A stretch of DNA of 23,688 bases from an uncultured Senegalimassilia sp. (GTDB taxonomy: Bacteria > Actinomycetota > Coriobacteriia > Coriobacteriales > Eggerthellaceae), in assembly GCA_934661765.1 (NCBI GenBank), contig CAKUJT010000036.1, positions 1 through 23,688 of the forward strand, given 5' to 3'. The position numbers were made by a program, and so were the translations under genes. Under the pieces are notes generated by a model, which did not search any database, was not told the origin of the DNA, and saw only the letters and a program-made list of their open reading frames with translations. Below are positions 7,238-12,047 of this stretch, piece by piece (the stretch's first letter is position 1; each line of letters begins with the position of its first letter).

Positions 7238-7621
7238 CTATCCATCAATACAGGAGTTATAGAATGCCGTGAAGATACCGTCAAATTCCATTTCAATAAT
7301 ATGTAGGCTGTCCATTGTGTGCTCCAGATAAGTCAGTGTTCCTCTATCCAAATCTATACTCGGCTTTCCTAGTGAGTTTGCTATTACATCTGGATTTGTA
7401 ATTCCAAACATCTCCTTTATATCCGGCATAAGATAATCCACGATATCCGGCAGCCTTTTCTCATACGCCTGTGCCAGTTCAACTGCATGCTTCTCATAAT
7501 CGGAATGTATACTGTCACAGACAAATTCAATCCCGTTTATTTCCATCTTATAGTAATCATTATTCTCATCATAGACAAACGCTGTACCCTTACTTTTTTT
7601 ATTTTTTTCCAAAATCCCCAT
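7238..7621 (-). CDS. Unrecognised acidic cytoplasmic protein
   Basis: The protein has 127 residues from ATG 7621 (MGILEKNKKSKG). An in-frame ATG at 7654 would add 11 residues. Neither start has a convincing ribosome binding site; the 7621 start is preferred because the N-terminus then looks natural. There is no signal peptide or membrane helix. The body alternates beta-like and helical segments (FVYDENNDYYKMEINGIEFV, then an AVELAQAYEKRLPDIVDYL helix) and ends in MEFDGIFTAFYNSCIDG. I do not recognise a family. It is the last gene of a three-gene unit with a GGADGPT mini-protein (stop 55 nt upstream of the 7621 start) and a DUF1648 membrane protein, which suggests a shared role. Confidence 0.72.
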   Translation of the reverse strand: MGILEKNKKSKGTAFVYDENNDYYKMEINGIEFVCDSIHSDYEKHAVELAQAYEKRLPDIVDYLMPDIKEMFGITNPDVIANSLGKPSIDLDRGTLTYLEHTMDSLHIIEMEFDGIFTAFYNSCIDG

Positions 7622-7676
7622 GATATATCTACACTTTCCCGGTTCTTCCGCCATACACAGTCTAAAAAACTGTAAC

Positions 7677-7910
7677 TTAATGCTTACGTTTGTAAAAAAT
7701 AACTCCTGCCAAAATCAATAAAATAATTCCAACTACAATCATAAAAATAAAATTATCACCATTTAACTTCCCTGCTATGAAAATAGAAGTCGGGCCATCC
7801 GCACCACCAATAACAGAAACGGCTGTGTTTTCTTTCTGCTTCAGTACAATGCCAATGACTGCCAATACAATTCCTAAAATTCCGGCTATGATTCCCAATC
7901 GCTTTTTCAT
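7677..7910 (-). CDS. Small two-helix membrane protein with the GGADGPT motif of decarboxylase beta subunits
   Basis: The protein has 77 residues from ATG 7910, 5 nt after AGGTGG. Helix 1 (LGIIAGILGIVLAVIGIVL, about 5-23) is followed by the loop VSVIGGADGPTSIFIAGKL (about 31-49), helix 2 (FIFMIVVGIILLILAGVIF) and a basic tail. The loop matches a signature segment of the sodium-pumping oxaloacetate/methylmalonyl-CoA decarboxylase beta subunit, but those proteins have over 350 residues and many helices. It is therefore not a functional decarboxylase subunit. It is either a relic module or a stand-alone small protein family that database searches label after OadB. It lies between a DUF1648 protein and an unknown protein in one transcription unit. 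Confidence 0.8.
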   Translation of the reverse strand: MKKRLGIIAGILGIVLAVIGIVLKQKENTAVSVIGGADGPTSIFIAGKLNGDNFIFMIVVGIILLILAGVIFYKRKH

Positions 7911-7971
7911 TGCTACCACCTCAAATCATTTTTATCTGCTCAATCAAATGTAAATTGTTATGCAAGTATTT

Positions 7972-8301
7972 CTATGCAAATGAAGCATAGATAACCCATA
8001 TTTCTGCAAACATTACCAATAAAAGTACACCATCTATCATCCAATTAAACTGAATGTCCGTTAAGAAAGTTTTTGAATGTGTCAGGCAATATTTTACTTT
8101 TTCTCGTCCAGTCAAAAAAGTGATAAGCACTTGTAATATAGGAAATAAAAATATTTGTATTTTTCTTCCATAATCATCCGCAATCCCATTTGCAAAATGT
8201 ACTGGAATAATACTCGGTAAGAAAAATATACTTACAAGAGCAAGCAAAAATCCTATTATACAAATTATCCATGTGAATTTTCTAGTATTGATAAATTTCA
8301 T
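7972..8301 (-). CDS. DUF1648 membrane protein (SdpI N-terminal-like)
   Basis: The protein has 109 residues from ATG 8301, which follows AAGGA by 5 nt; an upstream in-frame ATG (8343) lacks a site. Helix 1 (FTWIICIIGFLLALVSIFFL) runs into the DUF1648 signature LPSIIPVHFANGIADDYGRK, then helix 2 (IQIFLFPILQVLITFL), a short cytoplasmic loop and a last helix (DGVLLLVMFAEIWVIYAS). DUF1648 is the N-terminal domain of SdpI, the immunity protein and signal sensor for the SdpC toxin of Bacillus. This short form contains little else. It is the first gene of the unit driven from 8357-8385. A role in resistance to membrane-active peptides is inferred from the family and from the neighbouring ABC/two-component genes. 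Confidence 0.82.
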   Translation of the reverse strand: MKFINTRKFTWIICIIGFLLALVSIFFLPSIIPVHFANGIADDYGRKIQIFLFPILQVLITFLTGREKVKYCLTHSKTFLTDIQFNWMIDGVLLLVMFAEIWVIYASFA

Positions 8302-8356
8302 AACAATCCTTCTTTCTGCTAAATTCAAGTTTTTCCAATACATAACACGTACTTAC

Positions 8357-8385
8357 ATTATACTCCTCACCAATGCAAACCTCAA
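8357..8385 (-). promoter_or_regulatory. Promoter of the DUF1648 three-gene unit
   Basis: On the minus strand the -35 box is TTGAGG (8385-8380), the spacer is 17 nt, and the -10 box is a perfect TATAAT (8362-8357). It starts immediately beyond the stop codon of the upstream minus-strand gene (8387-8389). Confidence 0.6.
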
Positions 8386-8386
8386 T

Positions 8387-9100
8387 TTATTCTCCATCCT
8401 TTTTCCCGTTATTAAGCTTCGGGCAGTAAAATGCCTTTACTTCCACCCCATCTTCCTCCGACTCAATTTCCACATAATAATCCCGGATAAAGTATCCCGC
8501 ATTATGCTCCTGAATGGCGTACAGCTCCAATGTCTGAAAATCCACCAGTACCAGATCACGGGGCTTGGGTTTTTGCGTTTCCTCACAGAATACCTCCATG
8601 CTTTCCACCAGCTTATCCAGGCATTCCTGACACAGATGGTTCTGTACTTTTTTCACATCGAAGATACTATCTTCCCCGTAATCCACCGATACTTCGGAAA
8701 TCCCGTAATCCGACATCTGCTCCGTATGGAAAAAGCAGCCGCCTTCTCCTGTCCCGGTATAACCCATATGCCCGTTTCCCTGCGGGCCGGTAAGATTCCC
8801 GTCCTCATCATGATTCCGGATATGCATATCCATCACATACCAGTGATTGGTACAGATCACTCCCAGATCGTCAAACTTCCGGAAATAATCCATCATACTC
8901 CGTTCATCGCTTCCACACAGCCAGCACTGTTTTGGATCTTTCAGCTTGCTTTCTACTGATTCAGGCACCTTTCTTTCTACCGGGTGATATTCCTGCTCCT
9001 GTGTTTTTTCAAGATAACCTGTCAGATCCAGCCGGCTGATTCCCAGTCCGATCAGAATTCCTGACGCACATGCCAATAATCCCACATATCCCTTTTTCAT
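8387..9100 (-). CDS. Membrane-anchored extracytoplasmic Cys-rich protein of unknown function
   Basis: The protein has 237 residues; ATG 9100 is 10 nt after AAAGGA. The N-terminus is basic followed by one hydrophobic segment (YVGLLACASGILIGLGI, about 5-21) without a clear cleavage site, so it is probably an anchored outward-facing protein. Cysteine pairs occur as CWLC (about residues 59-62) and CQEC (about 157-160), with further Cys in VICTNHWYVMD, GGCFFHTEQMS and AFYCPKLN. Gly/His-rich segments lie between the pairs. The pairs suggest a metal-binding or disulfide-held fold. I do not recognise the family. It has its own promoter candidate upstream and is richer in G+C than the DUF1648 unit next to it, closer in composition to the conjugation genes. 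Confidence 0.85.
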   Translation of the reverse strand: MKKGYVGLLACASGILIGLGISRLDLTGYLEKTQEQEYHPVERKVPESVESKLKDPKQCWLCGSDERSMMDYFRKFDDLGVICTNHWYVMDMHIRNHDEDGNLTGPQGNGHMGYTGTGEGGCFFHTEQMSDYGISEVSVDYGEDSIFDVKKVQNHLCQECLDKLVESMEVFCEETQKPKPRDLVLVDFQTLELYAIQEHNAGYFIRDYYVEIESEEDGVEVKAFYCPKLNNGKKDGE

Positions 9101-9126
9101 ATTATAGTCATCCTTTAAGAATTAGT

Positions 9127-9156
9127 TTTATAATGCTTTTAGGATTACTATATCAA
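9127..9156 (-). promoter_or_regulatory. Candidate promoter of the Cys-rich membrane-anchored protein
   Basis: On the minus strand the -35 box is TTGATA (9156-9151), then TTATAA with a 17-nt spacer or TATAAA with an 18-nt spacer (9133-9127). It lies 27 nt upstream of the start codon at 9100. A TATAAT-like string also touches the ATG but is too close to be a promoter for this gene. Confidence 0.45.
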
Positions 9157-9220
9157 ATCTTGCAATCACTTTCATCATAAATCGCATATTTTTATGTGTT
9201 TTATTGCATATACAGCTTTC

Positions 9221-9252
9221 AAAAAAACTGCCTGCGGCAATTTCGCAGACAG
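9221..9252 (-). terminator. Strong intrinsic terminator of the XRE regulator gene
   Basis: On the minus strand CTGTCTGCG (9252-9244) pairs with CGCAGGCAG (9236-9228), 9 bp with one G:T pair and a 7-nt loop, followed by seven T residues (9227-9221). It lies 4 nt beyond the regulator stop codon. Confidence 0.85.
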
Positions 9253-9255
9253 CTT

Positions 9256-9582
9256 CTATTTCATCATCTCTTCAATTATCACATCCAGCATCCGAAGCAC
9301 GCTTTCCTGCTTCTTCGGTGTGAGCCTTTCCAGCTTTCCTTCCACTACAGAAGTATGTTCCATTCTGGTAAGAGGAATCACTTCCTTCAGCACTTCATTC
9401 GGTTCCGCACCTAATACATTCAACAGCTTTACAAATGTTTCCATCGTAGGTGTTTTCACTTCCCGCTCAATCGCACCCAGATGGTTGGTACTGATATCCA
9501 CCAGTTCAGCCAGTCTCTCCTGCGTAATTCCTGCCTCTTCCCTGTACCTGCGGATTGCCTTTCCCATTCCTTTCACACGCAC
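9256..9582 (-). CDS. XRE-family helix-turn-helix regulator, probable ICE control gene
   Basis: The protein has up to 108 residues. Start codons are GTG at 9582 or, better spaced after AGGAGGAGGT, GTG at 9576; the ATG at 9567 is also in frame. Residues about 5-65 form the classical HTH_3 fold: IRRYREEAGITQERLAELVD, then the recognition helix STNHLGAIEREVKTPTMETF and the closing helix LLNVLGAEPNEVL. The C-terminal 35 residues (LTPKKQESVLRMLDVIIEEM) form a helix likely used for dimerisation. It is transcribed away from the conjugation operon, across a region holding two related palindromes (9604-9622, 9685-9703). This is the usual place of an ICE repressor. Repression of both promoters is inference. 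Confidence 0.9.
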   Translation of the reverse strand: MRVKGMGKAIRRYREEAGITQERLAELVDISTNHLGAIEREVKTPTMETFVKLLNVLGAEPNEVLKEVIPLTRMEHTSVVEGKLERLTPKKQESVLRMLDVIIEEMMK

Positions 9583-9603
9583 ACCTCCTCCTTCCAGTAT
9601 TCA

Positions 9604-9622
9604 CTAACGCTTAAAGCATTAG
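9604..9622. promoter_or_regulatory. Operator candidate 1 (19-bp palindrome)
   Basis: CTAACGCTT (9604-9612) and AAGCATTAG (9614-9622) are inverted around one base with a single mismatch. It sits just downstream of the predicted regulator start point. The right flank GTCA is shared with the second palindrome. Confidence 0.5.
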
Positions 9623-9634
9623 TCATGTAAATCC

Positions 9635-9663
9635 AGTATAATTGGTTGCAAATCACGCTTACA
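9635..9663 (-). promoter_or_regulatory. Candidate promoter of the XRE regulator
   Basis: On the minus strand the -10 box is TATACT (9640-9635), with a weak -35 box TGTAAG (9663-9658) at 17 nt. The -35 box overlaps an extra ACGCTT half-site (9655-9660), as expected for an autoregulated promoter. Confidence 0.4.
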
Positions 9664-9684
9664 GTATCCATAAGGATTGCATTT

Positions 9685-9703
9685 ATAACGCTTTTAGCGT
9701 TGG
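9685..9703. promoter_or_regulatory. Operator candidate 2 (related palindrome)
   Basis: AACGCT (9687-9692) and AGCGTT (9696-9701) are perfectly inverted around TTT. Aligned with 9604-9622, both read TAACGCTT, then AGC, TT and GTCA in register, so they are copies of one site, 81 bp apart centre to centre. Confidence 0.5.
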
Positions 9704-9749
9704 TCACATTTTTGGCACTCCATCGTCTGTAACTGGCACAGTCCTGCGA

Positions 9750-9778
9750 TTGTAGCGGTAATTTACCCATGTTAAAAT
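9750..9778 (+). promoter_or_regulatory. Candidate promoter of the conjugation operon
   Basis: The -35 box is TTGTAG (9750-9755), the spacer is 17 nt, and the -10 box is TAAAAT (9773-9778). The -10 matches consensus at five of six bases; the -35 is weaker. A start near 9785 leaves a leader of about 230 nt. Confidence 0.4.
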
Positions 9779-9806
9779 TGATATTGTCAAAATTATATGC
9801 AGAACG

Positions 9807-9862
9807 AAACGCAGCACTGCCGTATGGGAAGCCTCTCCTGCGGCAAATAAGCTGCGTTTTTT
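9807..9862 (+). terminator. Leader terminator 1 upstream of the conjugation operon
   Basis: AAACGCAGC (9807-9815) pairs with GCTGCGTTT (9851-9859). An inner helix TGCCG/CGGCA (9818-9822 / 9841-9845) strengthens it, and six T residues follow (9857-9862). It stands before the first gene of a long operon, so it should be either an attenuator or the end of a small RNA. Confidence 0.65.
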
Positions 9863-9903
9863 CTGTAAGATAGGAGGATCTTTACAATTTCATACTTTGA
9901 TTT

Positions 9904-9941
9904 AGGACGCAGCCTGCATTGACCGGGCTGCGTCCTTTCTT
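9904..9941 (+). terminator. Leader terminator 2 upstream of the conjugation operon
   Basis: AGGACGCAGCC (9904-9914) pairs with GGCTGCGTCCT (9926-9936), a perfect 11-bp G+C-rich stem with an 11-nt loop, followed by TTTCTT. It shares the ACGCAGC/GCTGCGT core with terminator 1, so the right arm of terminator 1 can instead pair with the left arm of terminator 2. Confidence 0.7.
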
Positions 9942-9964
9942 GAGGCAGGAAAACCATAAGCAAA

Positions 9965-9988
9965 GGCAGGGGAGGTAATTCTCCTGCC
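9965..9988 (+). promoter_or_regulatory. Third leader hairpin just before the first conjugation gene
   Basis: GGCA (9965-9968) and GGAG (9971-9974) pair with CTCC (9981-9984) and TGCC (9985-9988) with a 2-nt bulge. An upstream copy GGCAGGA (9944-9950) can compete for TCCTGCC (9982-9988). No T run follows. The hairpin ends 12 nt before the AGGAGG (10001-10006) of the next gene. Confidence 0.45.
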
Positions 9989-10015
9989 GCTCTTATAAAA
10001 AGGAGGTACTTTTAC

Positions 10016-10393
10016 GTGAAACACAAACTGAAAAACGCTCCGCCGGACACAAAACGGCATGTCAATTATGGCAGATGCCTGTATGCTGCATTTCTGGCTG
10101 TCACAGTCCTCTGCGGATACACACAGCCGGTTTTTGCCGCTACCATCTGGACCAAAGCCAATGAGATCATGAAGGATGTCTATAACCAGATTATCCTCAT
10201 TTCCACCATTGCTGCAGTCGTAACGGCATCGGTTGCCCTTCTGATGATGAATTTTTCCAAAAGCGGAAAAACCGTGGACGAATCACGTGCATGGCTCAAG
10301 CGTATCGTCATTACCTGGGCGATCTTAAACGGGCTTGGCTTTATCATGGCTTACATCACCCCGTTCTTTGCAGGCGGAAAATGGAACGGATAG
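10016..10393 (+). CDS. VirB2/TrbC-like exported small membrane protein
   Basis: The protein has 125 residues from GTG 10016, 9 nt after AGGAGG (10001-10006). A basic N-terminus is followed by a signal-like helix (LYAAFLAVTVLCGYTQPVFA, cleavage likely after Ala 42). The mature part begins ATIWTKANEIMKDVYNQI and has two helices: ILISTIAAVVTASVALLMMN and, after a charged loop, VITWAILNGLGFIMAYITPF. A cleaved signal and two helices in about 80 mature residues match the pilin-like VirB2/TrbC family, which builds the channel. The position, first in the secretion operon and directly before VirB6/TrbL, agrees. The family call rests on topology and synteny rather than on a diagnostic motif. Confidence 0.75.
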   Translation: MKHKLKNAPPDTKRHVNYGRCLYAAFLAVTVLCGYTQPVFAATIWTKANEIMKDVYNQIILISTIAAVVTASVALLMMNFSKSGKTVDESRAWLKRIVITWAILNGLGFIMAYITPFFAGGKWNG

Positions 10394-10411
10394 ACGAAAG
10401 GAGATGCCACT

Positions 10412-11122
10412 ATGGGAATACTTGACGGAATCGTGGAATGGATTGCCGAACAGGTCATGAACATTCTGGATCTGATCACCACTTCAGTCCTCGGTGCTCT
10501 GGGCTGTTCCATGGATACGTTTCTTCGCTACTTTCCTGCTGCCGAGACCATGTATCAGGTCTTTCTGGCACTGGGCATCGGGCTGATCCTCTTAAACTGG
10601 GTATGGCAGCTCTTTAAAAATTACTTTATGGGAGCCGGTATCGAAGCGGAAGATCCCATTAAGCTGTCCATCCGTTCCTTCCTCTTTATCTTTCTCACCT
10701 TCTATGCGAAAGATATTGTGGATCTGCTCCTGAAGATTTCAGGAACACCGTACAACTGGATTCTGACGGAAGACCTGCCGCCTTTAAAATTTGCGGATTT
10801 TAACTCCGTAGTCACAGTCATCCTGGGAGTCTGTGCAAATGGGGCGGTAGCCATCATTGCACTGATTCTGGTACTGATTCTGGCGTGGAACTACATCAAA
10901 CTGCTCTTTGAAGCGGCAGAACGCTATATTCTTCTGGGGGTACTGGTCTACACAGCCCCGGCAGCTTTTTCCATGGGTGCCAGCCAGTCAACCGGAAATA
11001 TCTTCAAAAGCTGGTGCCGGATGCTTGGCGGCCAGTTCTTTTTGCTTCTGATGAATGCGTGGTGCCTGCGGCTGTTTACTTCTATGGTCGGCACCTTCCT
11101 TGCCAATCCGTTATCCCTATAA
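10412..11122 (+). CDS. VirB6/TrbL-like polytopic channel protein
   Basis: The protein has 236 residues from ATG 10412, which follows AAAGGAG by 8 nt. An amphipathic N-terminus (MGILDGIVEWIAEQVMNILD) is followed by five or six membrane segments, among them MYQVFLALGIGLILLNWVW, a conserved LSIRSFLFIFLTFYAKDIVD stretch, GAVAIIALILVLILAW and FFLLLMNAWCLRLF. The ERYILLGVLVYTAPAAFSMG and SWCRMLGGQFFLLLMN segments are characteristic of the TrbL/VirB6 proteins of Gram-positive elements. These form the inner-membrane channel of the type IV secretion system. It is 18 nt after the VirB2-like gene and 15 nt before the next, so it is part of one operon. Confidence 0.85.
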   Translation: MGILDGIVEWIAEQVMNILDLITTSVLGALGCSMDTFLRYFPAAETMYQVFLALGIGLILLNWVWQLFKNYFMGAGIEAEDPIKLSIRSFLFIFLTFYAKDIVDLLLKISGTPYNWILTEDLPPLKFADFNSVVTVILGVCANGAVAIIALILVLILAWNYIKLLFEAAERYILLGVLVYTAPAAFSMGASQSTGNIFKSWCRMLGGQFFLLLMNAWCLRLFTSMVGTFLANPLSL

Positions 11123-11137
11123 GAAAGGAGGACCAAA

Positions 11138-12046
11138 ATGAAACTTAGAAAGAAACTCATACCATTCCTGGTACTAACTGCCTGTCTGGTACTGTTTTGC
11201 TCCATGCCGGTCTTTGCAGCGGAGCTTACGGAAGCAGACGTGGAAGCGGCAGTTGCCAGTCAGGGAAAGGAAGCGGTAACCGGAAATGTCTTCGTCTGGT
11301 TCCTGTGTGCCATTGCCTTTTTAAAGGTATCCCAGAAAATTGATTCTTTTCTGGCATCGCTTGGCATCAATGTCGGCAATACCGGAGGAAACATGATGGC
11401 TGAACTTCTGATTGCAGGACGGAGCCTGACCGGTTCCATGCGTTCCCATGGTGGTGGCGGCTACCACAAAGCCTCTTCTCCCGGAAGTGCGGCTGTCGCA
11501 GGAAGCTTCCTATCCGGCGGGCTTGCCGGGGCAGTGGGAAGACAGGTACAAAGAGAAGCGGTCAATTCCGCAACCGGTTATACCGAACACAGCAGTATCG
11601 GAAACATGCTCTACCAGTCATCCCTGAACAAAGGCGGAGACTTTGCCAATCAGGTCATCAGCAACATTGCACAGGGAAATTACGGTCAGGTAGGTTCCAT
11701 CAAGGGAGCAGACGCACAGAAAGCCTTTACTTCCTATATGGGCATCAATCCGGGCGGCGGTTCTTCCTATGATAATGTAGAAATCGGTGGCGGAAGGATC
11801 ACCGGTACCGAAACCGGAAGCTCCGGAAACCGGGATTTTGCCCTGTACCATGCCGACCAGTATGCAGCTCCTACTCAGGGCTCCTACTCTACGGTACAGT
11901 CCGTGGATGGTTCCACCTGGTACAAGCAGTATGCACAGGATACGGTCGAAAAAACACCATATACTTCCGGCAGCGGCAAAGTAGCCTACAATGAATCCAT
12001 TGTCCAGAAACTGCCGCCAGCCCCACAGCGAAAGGAGCGTATGTAA
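11138..12046 (+). CDS. Exported Gly/Ser-rich conjugation-operon protein, family not recognised
   Basis: The protein has 302 residues from ATG 11138, preceded by AAAGGAGG. The signal peptide is KKLIPFLVLTACLVLFCSMP with likely cleavage after VFA-A (about residue 27). One further helix follows (VFVWFLCAIAFLKVSQKI). From about residue 75 on the sequence is rich in Gly, Ser, Tyr and Asn and looks flexible (SHGGGGYHKASSPGSAAVAG, later GGGSSYDNVEIGGGRITG). No catalytic motif is seen. Its place between VirB6-like and wall-hydrolase genes suggests a channel or scaffold component outside the membrane. The first part might correspond to a TrbL-like C-terminal extension encoded separately, but this is a guess. 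Confidence 0.85.
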   Translation: MKLRKKLIPFLVLTACLVLFCSMPVFAAELTEADVEAAVASQGKEAVTGNVFVWFLCAIAFLKVSQKIDSFLASLGINVGNTGGNMMAELLIAGRSLTGSMRSHGGGGYHKASSPGSAAVAGSFLSGGLAGAVGRQVQREAVNSATGYTEHSSIGNMLYQSSLNKGGDFANQVISNIAQGNYGQVGSIKGADAQKAFTSYMGINPGGGSSYDNVEIGGGRITGTETGSSGNRDFALYHADQYAAPTQGSYSTVQSVDGSTWYKQYAQDTVEKTPYTSGSGKVAYNESIVQKLPPAPQRKERM

Positions 12047-12047
12047 C

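Noticed and set aside
8273..8959. Plus-strand 228-codon frame opposite the Cys-rich protein
   Set aside because: It has no ribosome binding site, runs through the promoter of the DUF1648 unit, and is antisense to a well-formed gene with start signal and anchor.
9624..9735. Cys-rich minus-strand segment (MECQKCDQR, stop, KRYKCNPYGYCKR) that looks like a decayed zinc ribbon
   Set aside because: It is interrupted by a stop codon inside the palindrome, has no ribosome site, and is too short to distinguish from chance.
9573..9770. Minus-strand 65-codon frame upstream of the XRE gene
   Set aside because: It has no ribosome binding site and spans both operator palindromes. The repeated TNAxSV words come from the palindromes themselves. 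Only its last 17 codons (from 9626) could matter as a short upstream frame.
9785..9945. Leader considered as a T-box or known riboswitch
   Set aside because: I could not find the conserved AG-bulge, AGTA or TGG-type T-box features or a recognisable riboswitch core. Only alternating terminator stems are clear.
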